Below are positions 1 through 8,516 of a DNA stretch of 64,000 nucleotides, piece by piece. Within the stretch, counting starts at the first letter, position 1, and each line of letters begins with the position of its first letter. The translations under genes and the position numbers were made by a program. The notes under the pieces were generated by a model. That model did not search any database, had not been told where the DNA came from, and worked only from the letters and a program-made list of their open reading frames with translations. The stretch is from Shimia_B sp039815465 (GTDB lineage: Bacteria > Pseudomonadota > Alphaproteobacteria > Rhodobacterales > Rhodobacteraceae): the NCBI GenBank assembly GCA_039815465.1, contig JBCBZG010000020.1, positions 22,152-86,151 on the forward strand, written 5' to 3'.

Positions 1-302
1 CGATGGATGCGCTGCTGCTCTGCGTGCCGATGGCGCGGGCCTGGGGCCGGGCGGATGCGGGCGATTTCACCGTGAGGGATGGCGGCAGGCCAGTGCGCGG
101 GCCCGGATGGGTCTATTGTGGCGCTCAGATCATCAAAAGCGCGGTGATAGGGGCTGTACCGGATCGCGTTTTTGGCTTGAATAGGGTCTGGGACGAACTG
201 ATGGATCAAGATCGGCTGCGCGTCGCAGACTACCCTGGTCAATGGTGCGATGTGGGCCGCCCAAGCTCCATCCCCTTGGCGGAGGAGATGCTGCGTGTTT
301 GA
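1..302 (+). CDS. murU: Nucleotidyltransferase (MurU-like), 3' end only
   Basis: The reading frame is open from the window edge and stops with TGA at 300-302, so only about the last 99 residues are seen. They contain the C-terminal pattern of sugar-nucleotide pyrophosphorylases: a 'GPGWVYCGAQIIKSAV' strand, then a 'WCDVGRP' end. In many alphaproteobacteria the gene just before addB is the MurNAc-1-phosphate uridylyltransferase of the peptidoglycan-recycling route (after the AmgK kinase), and position plus these motifs support that. The catalytic N-terminal signature is outside the window, so another NDP-sugar pyrophosphorylase is possible. Its stop overlaps the addB start by 8 nt. Confidence 0.7.
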   Translation, partial: MDALLLCVPMARAWGRADAGDFTVRDGGRPVRGPGWVYCGAQIIKSAVIGAVPDRVFGLNRVWDELMDQDRLRVADYPGQWCDVGRPSSIPLAEEMLRV

Positions 303-3186
303 CCCGACCCCTGCCCCCCGTGTCTACTACGTGCCGCCCGGCGTGGACTTTCCGCGCGCCGTGGTGCGGGGCATGGCAGCGCGGCTAGACGGCCGCTCAC
401 CGCTGGCCTGGGCGGACACGCAGGTGCTTGGCAATGCTGGACGGATGCTGACCCGGTTGAGGGAGGTGTTTGCCCAAGGGCCCACCCGTCTGTTGCCGCG
501 CTTGTCGTTAGTTACGGATATCGCGGCCTTGCCTGGCGCCAATTTCGAGCCAACCCCGCCGGAACAGAGCCTGCGGCGTCAACTGGATCTTGAACAACTG
601 ATCCGCAAGGCGCCCGGCCTGTCGGCGCCTGACGCAGCCTTTGACGTGGCGCGGTCACTCATGGGGCTGCTCGATGAGATGGGCGGCGAGGGTGTGGGTT
701 TTGACGCGCTCGCGCGCCTGTCGGTCGAAGGACAAAGCGCCCATTGGGAGCGTGCGCTGGCCTTTGTTCGGATCGCAGCGGAGTATGAGGCGCAGAACCC
801 AGAGGCCACGCAGCGCGCGCGGGTTGAGGCGTTGGTGGCGCAATGGGCGTTGGAGCCACCTCAAACACCGATCCTGGTGGCGGGCTCCACCGCGTCACGT
901 GGGACCACGCGGCTTTTGATGCGCGCCATCGCGCAGCTGCCGCAGGGGGCGCTGATCTTGCCCGGGTTCGACCCGAACCTGCCGCAAGATGTCTGGGCAG
1001 CGCTCATGGACAGACCCGGGCAGGAGGATCACCCGCAACAACGTTATGCGTCGCTGGTGGGCAGTCTCGGGCTCGATCCTTGCGCGTTAGAGCCGTGGGA
1101 CCCCACCGCGTTGGCGCAACCTGAACGGGGCGCCTTGATTAGCCTCGCGCTACGACCTGCGCCGGTGACGGATCACTGGCTGCGCGACGGACCAAAGCTT
1201 GCCGATCTCGGCGCGGCCACTGCGGCACTGACGCTGGTGGAAGCGCAGGACCAAAGGGCGGAGGCCGACGCGATCGCCCTACGCCTGCGGGCGGCCGCGG
1301 TAGCGGGGGAGCGTGCGGCGCTCATCACGCCCGACCGCACGCTGACGCGGCGTGTGGCGGCGGCGCTCGACCGGTGGGGGCTCGCTGCCGACGATTCCGC
1401 CGGTGTGCCGCTGTCGCTGACGGCACCTGGGCGGCTTTTGGGCCAGATTGCGCGGTTGGGCGCGCAGGGCGTGGCGGCGGGGCCTTTGATTGCGATCCTG
1501 AAACATCCGCTTGTGGCCACAGGGGCGGAGCGCGGGACGCATTTGCTCGTGACCCGCGCGTTGGAGCTGAGGCTGCGCCGCAAGGGGCCACCCTTTCCCA
1601 CCGCCGACGATGTCCTGAACTGGGCCGCGGAGGACGATGCGCGCAAAGCCTGGGGCGCGTGGCTTGCGCCAGCGCTAGCGCCGTCAGATGCCGCGACCTT
1701 GGCGGAGCATATCGCCTGGCTGCGTGCCACGGCTGAGACGCTGTGCGCCGGGCCCGACGGAGCTGGAACCGGGGCGCTTTGGGAGGAGGCACCGGGGCGC
1801 GCAGCGCTTCAAACGCTGGAGGATATGGCCGAGGCCGCGCTACCGACGGACGTCATGCGTGCGGGGGCCTTTGCAATTCTGCTGGGTCAGACCCTATCGC
1901 GTGAAACAGTGACAATCCAAAGCGCAGCGCATCCACTGTTGAACATCTGGGGGACGCTAGAGGCCCGCGCGCAAGGGGCGGAGGTTGTGATCCTGGGCGG
2001 GCTCAATGACGGTGTCTGGCCACCCGCGCCCAGTCCCGACCCTTGGATGAACCGCGCTATGCGTGCGCAGGCGGGGCTTTTATCGCCGGAACGGCAGATT
2101 GGGCTGTCGGCCCATGACTTCGAACAGGCCGCCAACGCGGCGGAGGTTTGGTTCACCCGCGCCACCAAATCCGACGATGCAGAGACTGTTCCGTCGCGGT
2201 GGCTCAACCGCTTGACGACGCTGTTGGATGGCCTTTCGGGCAAGGATAGAGACGGAAAGCAGGCACTGGCAGCGATGCGGGCGCGAGGTCAGGCGTGGCT
2301 CGATCAGGCGGGACGGCTTGATGTTGCGCCGCGCGGTGCCCCTGCCCCGCGCCCGTCCCCCGTGCCGCCGAGAGCTGTGCGGCCCAAGGCGTTGTCTGTG
2401 ACAGAGATTAAGACGCTGATCCGCGACCCCTATGCGATCTATGCCAAGCACGTTCTGCGCCTGCGGGAGCTTGACCCGCTAGACCAGACGCCGGATGCCC
2501 GGCTGCGGGGGACCGTGATCCATAAGATCATGGAGGAGATCCTGGCAGCGCCCTTTCCCCAGGACGAAAGCGCGGCGCTTGCCCATATCGAACGGAGCGC
2601 GGAACGGGTTCTGGCGCGCGTTGTGCCCTGGCCCGCCGCCCGCGCGCTTTGGAAGGCGCGGTTGATGCGTGTGGCGCCATGGTTTGTCCGCGGCGAGTTG
2701 CGCCGAGGTGCCGAGGCTCAGATCGCACAGTTGGAGGCACGGGGGGCCGTCACGCTCGACACGGTGACGTTTACGCTCAGGGGTACGGCGGATCGGATCG
2801 ACCTCGATGAGGCGGGCCATGCGCGTATTTATGATTACAAAACCGGTGCCCCACCGTCAGAGGGTGAGCAGCGATACTTTGACAAACAGCTCCACCTTGA
2901 GGCTGCCATGATGGAGCGGGGCGGGTTTGAAGCGTTAGGCCCGAACCCGGTGGCGCGCGCGACTTATATCGGACTCGGCTCCACGCCGAAGGAGGCTGAT
3001 ATCAGACTCGACACCGGCGCAACCTGGTCTGAGTTTACCGCGTTGATCGCTCATATGTTGTCGGAGACTCACGGGTTCACTGCGCGGCGGGCAATGCAAA
3101 AGGATGGCGATGCGGGGCCCTATGACCTTCTTTCACGCTACGGGGAATGGGGGCCGTCGGACGCGCCGGTTCAGGTGGTATTGTGA
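295..3186 (+). CDS. addB: Double-strand break repair protein AddB
   Basis: About 963 residues. AddB is the second subunit of the AddAB helicase-nuclease that resects double-strand ends and loads RecA. The C-terminal third holds the RecB-type nuclease: 'RGTVIHKIMEEIL', then 'GTADRIDLDE' and the catalytic 'YDYKTG' at about residues 845-875. I start at GTG 295 because GGAGGAG at 281-287 sits 7 nt upstream and it overlaps the preceding stop; the ATG at 250 would add 15 residues inside that gene. I see no four-cysteine iron-sulfur arrangement of the Bacillus AddB type; only two cysteines remain, far apart. It overlaps addA by 4 nt (GTGA), so the two are probably translationally coupled. Confidence 0.93.
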   Translation: MFDPTPAPRVYYVPPGVDFPRAVVRGMAARLDGRSPLAWADTQVLGNAGRMLTRLREVFAQGPTRLLPRLSLVTDIAALPGANFEPTPPEQSLRRQLDLEQLIRKAPGLSAPDAAFDVARSLMGLLDEMGGEGVGFDALARLSVEGQSAHWERALAFVRIAAEYEAQNPEATQRARVEALVAQWALEPPQTPILVAGSTASRGTTRLLMRAIAQLPQGALILPGFDPNLPQDVWAALMDRPGQEDHPQQRYASLVGSLGLDPCALEPWDPTALAQPERGALISLALRPAPVTDHWLRDGPKLADLGAATAALTLVEAQDQRAEADAIALRLRAAAVAGERAALITPDRTLTRRVAAALDRWGLAADDSAGVPLSLTAPGRLLGQIARLGAQGVAAGPLIAILKHPLVATGAERGTHLLVTRALELRLRRKGPPFPTADDVLNWAAEDDARKAWGAWLAPALAPSDAATLAEHIAWLRATAETLCAGPDGAGTGALWEEAPGRAALQTLEDMAEAALPTDVMRAGAFAILLGQTLSRETVTIQSAAHPLLNIWGTLEARAQGAEVVILGGLNDGVWPPAPSPDPWMNRAMRAQAGLLSPERQIGLSAHDFEQAANAAEVWFTRATKSDDAETVPSRWLNRLTTLLDGLSGKDRDGKQALAAMRARGQAWLDQAGRLDVAPRGAPAPRPSPVPPRAVRPKALSVTEIKTLIRDPYAIYAKHVLRLRELDPLDQTPDARLRGTVIHKIMEEILAAPFPQDESAALAHIERSAERVLARVVPWPAARALWKARLMRVAPWFVRGELRRGAEAQIAQLEARGAVTLDTVTFTLRGTADRIDLDEAGHARIYDYKTGAPPSEGEQRYFDKQLHLEAAMMERGGFEALGPNPVARATYIGLGSTPKEADIRLDTGATWSEFTALIAHMLSETHGFTARRAMQKDGDAGPYDLLSRYGEWGPSDAPVQVVL

Positions 3187-6100
3187 CGGTGAACGACGCC
3201 ACCCGCGCACAGCGCCGGGCTGCTGCCCCGGATCGGTCGACGTGGCTCGTGGCCAATGCGGGATCGGGCAAGACGCGGGTGCTGACCCAACGGGTGGCAC
3301 GGCTGCTTTTGGCTGGGGTCGAGCCGCAACGCATCTTGTGTTTGACCTACACCAAGGCCGCGGCGAGCGAGATGCAGAACCGGCTTTTTGCCCAGCTGGG
3401 CGAGTGGGCCATGCTCAGCCACGGCAACTTGGCGGAGCGTCTCGCGGAGCTGGGCGAGCCGGGCCCATTCCCAGATGATGTGCTGTCGGCGGCGCGCACG
3501 CTCTTTGCCCGCGCGATCGAAACGCCGGGGGGGCTAAAGATCCAGACCATCCATGCGTTCTGCGCTGGGGTTCTGCGCCGTTTTCCGGTGGAGGCCGGCG
3601 TGAGCCCCGATTTCAGGGAGATGGACGACCGTCTGTCGACACTGATGATGGTGGAGGTGCTCGAAGAGCTCGCGCAGGCCGGGGATCCTGGCTTTCACGC
3701 GTTGATTGAGCAGAGCGGGTCAGACGCGCTCACGGACCTTGCGGCGGCGGTCATTCGCAACAAGGCGAAGTTTCAGGAGCTGCGCACTCAAGATGACGTT
3801 TGGGCGGCGTTGGGCCTCGCCCCCGGTGACGATGTGGCGGCTTTGGCGCAGGAATGCCTGGGACCGGGGGCAGCAAGCCTAATCGACACGGTTGCGCGGC
3901 TGTTGGCGGGATCGTCTGCCAATGATCAGCGCGCGGCGGCTGCATTAAAAGACATCTCGCTTGAGCCGCCGTCTGCCGCGAGTTTGGCCGCGTTAGAGCA
4001 AGTTTTGGTCTATGATCGTAAAGGCAAGACACCGCTCACGGCTAAGCATAAGACATTCCCGACCAAAGGCGGGCGGGAGCTGCTCGGGGATCACCTGGCC
4101 TCTTTGACGGCCCTTATGGACCGGATGGAGGCCGCGGTACCCCGCCGCCAAGCGCTCGCTACCGCGGAGCGGAGTTGGGCGTTGCATCAGTTCGCGACGG
4201 CCTTTTTGGCGTCTTATGGCGCGCTAAAGGCGCAGGGCGGGTGGCTCGACTTTGACGATTTGATCGAACGGACGCGCGCGCTCCTGAGCATTTCCACTAT
4301 GGCGGGGTGGGTGCTTTATAAGCTTGACGGCGGGGTGGATCACATTCTGGTCGATGAGGCGCAGGATACGAGCCCCGCGCAGTGGGACGTTGTGCGCCTG
4401 TTGGCGGAGGAATTTTTGGCCGGGTCCGGGTCGCGATCAGACACGAACCGCACGGTGTTTGTCGTGGGCGACAAGAAACAGTCGATCTATTCGTTCCAAG
4501 GCGCGGACCCGCGTGTTTTTGACAAGATGCGTGACTATTTCAGCGGAATGCTGTCTGCGGCCGATGATCCGCTGCAAGATGCGTCGCTCGAATTTTCGTT
4601 CCGCTCCTCCCCCGTGATCCTGGAACTTGTGGATCAGGTCTTTGCCGATAGTGACCACCGCGGGCTCGGGCAGGATAGCCATCACCGGGCGTTCAATTCT
4701 GCGCTGCCTGGACGGGTCGATGTGCTCGACCCATGGGAGCCGGAGACGCCGGAAAAGAGCGAGTGGTATGAGGCCGTTGACCGGATCGGCGACACCGATC
4801 ACCGGCGTCTGTTGGCACAAGACGTGGCGCAGCGGATCGCAGGCATCCTCGCGGGGGAGCAGGTGCCACAGGTCGTGGACGGCGCAGTCAAGTGGCGCCG
4901 GGCGGAACCGCGCGATATCCTGATCCTTGTCCAGCGCCGGTCGGAGATTTTTGACGAGATCATTCGTGCCTGCAAGGCGGCGGGCATCCCGATGGCGGGC
5001 GCGGATCAGTTGAACGTGGCGCAAGAGCTCGCCGTGCGGGATATCACGGCGCTTTTGGCGTTTCTGGCCACGCCGGAGGATGATCTGTCGCTGGCGGCGT
5101 TTCTCAAAAGCCCGATGATGGGGTGGGACGAACGCGCTCTCTTTGAGCTCGCTTACCACCGGACGCAGGCCTATCTGTGGCCCGCGCTGCGCGATCGGGC
5201 GGCGGATTTCCCGGATACCGTGGCGTTCTTGCAGGACATGCTCGGCAAGGCGGATTTCCTGCGGCCCTTTGAGCTGATCGAACGGGCGCTGACCTGGCAC
5301 GGGGGCCGCCGAAAGATCCGCGCGCGGCTGGGTGTGGAGGCAGAAGATGCCATCGACGCGCTCTTGTCCCAAGCGTTGAGTTACGAGCAGTCTGAGCCGC
5401 CGAGCCTGACCGGGTTTCTGACGTGGTTGGGTGCGCAAGAGGTCAAGCTCAAGCGCGCCATCGACGGCAGTGCCAATGTCGTGCGCGTGATGACGGTGCA
5501 TGGCGCCAAAGGGCTGGAATCGCCCATCGTCATCATGCCCGACACCGCCCCTCGCAACGCGCCACGATCCGCCGACATCGCGGATCTGGACGGGCTGGCC
5601 ATTTGGCGCCCGCCTGTGCGCGACCAACCCCAGGCCGTCCATGACGGTCGCTTGGCGGAGGCTGAGCTGCGCGATGAAGAACGGCAAAGGTTGCTTTACG
5701 TGGCGCTGACGCGGGCCGAAAGCTGGCTGATCGTCGGCGCAGCAGGCAAAATGGACCGCAAGGGCGACAGCTGGTTTGATCAGATCAAGGCGGCACAGGG
5801 TCGATTTGCACCGTCAGACATTCGGGGTGGCCAACGGATCGAGCCCATGGGTTGGGCCGCGCCAGATGCAAGCGGGGTGGTGCATGCGCCATTGGCCGAA
5901 GCACCGCTCGACCTGCCGCCGGTTCCAGCGCCTCGCCCACAGATGAAACCGCTCAGCCCGAGCGATCTCGGCGGGGCGAAAGTCATGCCGGGCACCCCCG
6001 ATGACCCGGAGGCGCTGGCACAGGGCACCGCGCTCCACCTGCTTTTGGAAGTGCTGCCCGTCCTGCCAGAGGCACACTGGGCCGCACGGGCGGAGGCGGA

Positions 6101-6494
6101 TCTGGGCGCGCTTGGTTTGTCGCTCTTGCCCCTGGCGCGCGCGTTGATCACGGCGCCTGATCTCGCGGAGGTTTTCGGCCCTGCCAGTCGGGCGGAGGTG
6201 CCGTTTACCGCGGAGGTCGCCGGAACGCGGCTGGCGGGGTCCATCGACCGGCTGATCGTGACGGACACACGTGTTTTGATTGTGGATTTCAAATCGAACG
6301 CGTTGGAGCCTGGTGACGCGACAGAGGTCCCGCTGGGTCTCCTGCGGCAGATGGGGGCCTATGCTGCGGCGATGGGTCAGGTCTTTCCCGACCATCAGAT
6401 CGATGTCGCGATTTTGTGGACGGGGTCGGGACGCTTGATGCCCCTGCCGCACAGCGCCGTGATTGAGGCGTTGCAAAGCGGCCTGAGCGCTTGA
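3183..6494 (+). CDS. addA: Double-strand break repair helicase AddA
   Basis: About 1103 residues, the UvrD/RecB-type helicase and nuclease subunit of AddAB. Walker A is 'ANAGSGKT' at residues 24-31. Further along are the Walker B-like 'LVDEAQDTSPAQWD', motif III 'VVGDKKQSIYSFQGADP', motif V 'TVHGAKGLESPIVI', motif VI 'LLYVALTRAE', and a C-terminal nuclease with 'GTALHLLLE' and 'VLIVDFKSN'. All helicase and nuclease signatures look intact. The start is GTG 3183, overlapping the addB stop; a second GTG six bases later is possible. Gene order addB-addA-trxA is standard for the group. Confidence 0.95.
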   Translation: MTVNDATRAQRRAAAPDRSTWLVANAGSGKTRVLTQRVARLLLAGVEPQRILCLTYTKAAASEMQNRLFAQLGEWAMLSHGNLAERLAELGEPGPFPDDVLSAARTLFARAIETPGGLKIQTIHAFCAGVLRRFPVEAGVSPDFREMDDRLSTLMMVEVLEELAQAGDPGFHALIEQSGSDALTDLAAAVIRNKAKFQELRTQDDVWAALGLAPGDDVAALAQECLGPGAASLIDTVARLLAGSSANDQRAAAALKDISLEPPSAASLAALEQVLVYDRKGKTPLTAKHKTFPTKGGRELLGDHLASLTALMDRMEAAVPRRQALATAERSWALHQFATAFLASYGALKAQGGWLDFDDLIERTRALLSISTMAGWVLYKLDGGVDHILVDEAQDTSPAQWDVVRLLAEEFLAGSGSRSDTNRTVFVVGDKKQSIYSFQGADPRVFDKMRDYFSGMLSAADDPLQDASLEFSFRSSPVILELVDQVFADSDHRGLGQDSHHRAFNSALPGRVDVLDPWEPETPEKSEWYEAVDRIGDTDHRRLLAQDVAQRIAGILAGEQVPQVVDGAVKWRRAEPRDILILVQRRSEIFDEIIRACKAAGIPMAGADQLNVAQELAVRDITALLAFLATPEDDLSLAAFLKSPMMGWDERALFELAYHRTQAYLWPALRDRAADFPDTVAFLQDMLGKADFLRPFELIERALTWHGGRRKIRARLGVEAEDAIDALLSQALSYEQSEPPSLTGFLTWLGAQEVKLKRAIDGSANVVRVMTVHGAKGLESPIVIMPDTAPRNAPRSADIADLDGLAIWRPPVRDQPQAVHDGRLAEAELRDEERQRLLYVALTRAESWLIVGAAGKMDRKGDSWFDQIKAAQGRFAPSDIRGGQRIEPMGWAAPDASGVVHAPLAEAPLDLPPVPAPRPQMKPLSPSDLGGAKVMPGTPDDPEALAQGTALHLLLEVLPVLPEAHWAARAEADLGALGLSLLPLARALITAPDLAEVFGPASRAEVPFTAEVAGTRLAGSIDRLIVTDTRVLIVDFKSNALEPGDATEVPLGLLRQMGAYAAAMGQVFPDHQIDVAILWTGSGRLMPLPHSAVIEALQSGLSA

Positions 6495-6553
6495 CGCCCT
6501 GCTACGGCGTTCTTAGGTTCGCCACTCAACATTTAGGGCTGAGGAGATCTCCC

Positions 6554-6874
6554 ATGGCAACCGTTGCCGCAACCGACGCGACCTTTGACGCCGAGGTACG
6601 CCAATCCGACACCCCCGTCGTCGTCGATTTTTGGGCTGAATGGTGCGGCCCGTGCAAGCAGATCGGGCCCGCGCTTGAAGAGCTGTCAGAAGAGATGGCC
6701 GGCAAGGTGAAAGTGGTAAAGGTCGACGTTGACTCGAACCCCAACACGGCCGCCCAGCTCGGCGTGCGCGGCATTCCGGCGCTTTTCGTCTTTAAGGACG
6801 GGGAGGTCGTGTCGAACCGCGCGGGCGCAGCACCCAAGGCCGCGCTGCAAGGCTGGATCGAAGACAGCATTTAA
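6554..6874 (+). CDS. trxA: Thioredoxin
   Basis: 106 residues, the usual length of a cytosolic thioredoxin. The redox motif 'WCGPC' is at residues 30-34, with the cis-proline region 'VRGIPALFVFKDGE' following. It reduces disulfides in cytoplasmic proteins such as ribonucleotide reductase. The start is ATG 6554 with GAGGAG at 6541-6546; the longer open frame from 6491 is not needed. It lies 59 nt after addA and is followed by a clear terminator. Confidence 0.96.
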   Translation: MATVAATDATFDAEVRQSDTPVVVDFWAEWCGPCKQIGPALEELSEEMAGKVKVVKVDVDSNPNTAAQLGVRGIPALFVFKDGEVVSNRAGAAPKAALQGWIEDSI

Positions 6875-6897
6875 GTGCCGTTCGATATCTTGGTCAG

Positions 6898-6919
6898 AGG
6901 GCGTCCCGCTGGGCGCCCT
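6898..6919. terminator. Terminator between trxA and the convergent sugar-protein gene
   Basis: A stem with arms AGGGCG and CGCCCT, extended inward by CC/GG around one mismatch, is followed by TTTGT. It lies 23 nt after the trxA stop and just before the stop of the minus-strand gene, so it could serve both. Confidence 0.7.
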
Positions 6920-6925
6920 TTGTCG

Positions 6926-7837
6926 TTAAAGCGCCCAGCCACCGCGGCGCAGCGCTGAAAGGATCTGCGCCTCCGCCTCGGGGCGGCCCGCATTGATGCT
7001 TTGCTGCTGCCAGAACCACGTGAGGTAGGCGTCGTAGTCTGGCCTGTGATCGGGCAGGGCCGCAAAGGCGCCCGCGACACCGAGTTCAGTGACATTCAGG
7101 GCGATGTGGTGAAAATCGATCTTGGCAAATAGGATCGCAGGTTTCCTAAAGAAGTAGCCGTTGAAGGCCACGCTGGAGTTTTGCGTCACCACCGCATGTG
7201 CCTGCGCCAACATCTCCACGGTGCCGCGCGGGGCGATGGTGAGGGTCGAGTGACGTGTCGCGAGGCGGTCGAGCGCGGCGATCTCGGGCTGCGTGTAGCT
7301 TTCCCCCGGGTGGAGCGTCGCGATGACGGGCCGCGTCGGCATTTGGGTGAGGGTGGCTTTCAGCATCTCAAGCGGGCTCATCGTCTGAAAGCTGCGCGCC
7401 GTTGTGAGCCGACCTTGCAGCGGCACGAGGATGTGGGAGCCAGGGGAGGTTTCGACCCCCGGGAAGAGCCTTCCCCGCCAGCGCATTGCGAAGTCTTGGG
7501 CCATGTTCGGGCCGATTTTCATCGGATCGAACTGCGCGCGGGCACTGTGCCAGTCCCAGCGCTTACCGGTGGATTCAATGGCCCAAAATGGAGGGTGATA
7601 GACCTTGCGCATGGTGAGCGCCCGGGAATGAAACGGTTGCTCCATGTGAAACATCGCGTAGCCTGGAAGATCAGCCGAGGCGAGCAACCGATCCTCCCGC
7701 CCGCCGTCAAAGGCGATGGTGTAGCCCAACGGCTCCACCGCCGTTCGGATGCGATTGATGAAGTTAAAGCGACCCGCCTGGGCCTGCCGTCTGACCTGGG
7801 GATACAGGTAGAAAGTGATGGTCTTTGACCGGTCCAT
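6926..7837 (-). CDS. Capsule-polysaccharide-type protein, function uncertain
   Basis: 303 residues, no signal peptide or membrane segment seen. The C-terminal third contains 'AHAVVTQNSSVAFNGYFFRKPAILFAKIDFHH', cut here by function: the 'VVTQNSSVAF' then 'KPAILFAK' pattern resembles capsule synthesis proteins of the KpsS/KpsC type that move activated sugars. That is family resemblance only. The start is ATG 7837 with AGAGGA 4 nt upstream; the open frame continues far into hslV on the other strand, which is a coding shadow. It is divergent from hslV, 58 nt apart. The region coding MFHMEQ holds a parS-like word (see findings). Confidence 0.6.
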   Translation of the reverse strand: MDRSKTITFYLYPQVRRQAQAGRFNFINRIRTAVEPLGYTIAFDGGREDRLLASADLPGYAMFHMEQPFHSRALTMRKVYHPPFWAIESTGKRWDWHSARAQFDPMKIGPNMAQDFAMRWRGRLFPGVETSPGSHILVPLQGRLTTARSFQTMSPLEMLKATLTQMPTRPVIATLHPGESYTQPEIAALDRLATRHSTLTIAPRGTVEMLAQAHAVVTQNSSVAFNGYFFRKPAILFAKIDFHHIALNVTELGVAGAFAALPDHRPDYDAYLTWFWQQQSINAGRPEAEAQILSALRRGGWAL

Positions 7838-7895
7838 ACATTCCTCTGCCACGGCTCCCTTGCCCCGCCAAGTCACCATGGCCATATAGGCGCCC

Positions 7896-8453
7896 ATGAG
7901 TGAAACAGACTTTCCCGGCTGGCACGGGACAACGATCATCGGCGTGCGCAAAGGCGGACAGGTGGTCATCGCAGGCGATGGCCAAGTGAGCCTTGGCCAA
8001 ACCGTGATCAAGGGCACGGCGCGGAAGGTGCGCCGATTGAGCCCGGCGGGCACGGAGATCATCGCGGGCTTTGCGGGCTCGACGGCTGATGCCTTTACCC
8101 TGTTGGAGCGGCTTGAGGCAAAGCTGGAAAGCACACCGGGACAGCTGGCGCGAGCCGCGGTGGAGCTTGCGAAAGACTGGCGCACGGACAAATACCTGCA
8201 AAAGCTCGAGGCTATGCTGATCGTGTCGGATGGGCGGGACCTCTTTGTCATCACGGGGGCGGGCGATGTGCTTGAACCTGAACATGATGTGACGGCCATC
8301 GGGTCGGGCGGGAACTATGCCCTGGCCGCGGGGCGGGCAATGATGGATGGCGACCTTGATGCCGAAACCATCGCGCGACGTGCGATGGCTATCGCAGCCG
8401 ACATCTGCGTCTATACGAACGGCAACCTCACTGTTGAAACGATTGGGACGTAG
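7896..8453 (+). CDS. hslV: ATP-dependent protease subunit HslV (ClpQ)
   Basis: 185 residues, the proteolytic ring of the HslUV protease, related to the proteasome beta subunit. The conserved N-terminal core is 'TTIIGVRKGG..VIAGDGQVSLGQT'. The nucleophile is expected to be Thr12, after a short leader ending in 'WHG', so the leader should be removed by self-processing; the E. coli protein only loses its Met. Followed by hslU after two tandem hairpins. Confidence 0.96.
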   Translation: MSETDFPGWHGTTIIGVRKGGQVVIAGDGQVSLGQTVIKGTARKVRRLSPAGTEIIAGFAGSTADAFTLLERLEAKLESTPGQLARAAVELAKDWRTDKYLQKLEAMLIVSDGRDLFVITGAGDVLEPEHDVTAIGSGGNYALAAGRAMMDGDLDAETIARRAMAIAADICVYTNGNLTVETIGT

Positions 8454-8499
8454 CCGAATTTTTCAGAAAATTCGGTCCGAAGTCTTTGAAAGACTTCGG
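8454..8499. repeat. Two tandem perfect hairpins between hslV and hslU
   Basis: Hairpin 1 (8454-8475) has 9-bp perfect arms CCGAATTTT/AAAATTCGG with loop TCAG. Hairpin 2 (8477-8499) has 10-bp perfect arms CCGAAGTCTT/AAGACTTCGG with loop TGA. One base separates them. They begin immediately after the hslV stop and end 17 nt before the hslU start. Neither is followed by a T-run, so a simple terminator is unlikely; RNA processing or differential stability of the two messages is possible. Confidence 0.8.
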
Positions 8500-8516
8500 C
8501 GCCCGGAAGGAACCCT

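Noticed and set aside
1893..1908. parS-like word ending CGTGAAACA inside addB
   Set aside because: Only 12 of 16 positions match and the left arm is lost; no better than chance in this DNA.
4437..5687. 416-codon open frame antisense to addA
   Set aside because: It lies wholly under the AddA helicase, which has all family motifs. The frame has no recognisable domain and is the usual long antisense shadow in GC-rich DNA.
7838..8299. Extension of the capsule-type protein over hslV
   Set aside because: The sequence upstream of ATG 7837 is antisense to HslV; a good ribosome site stands at 7837.
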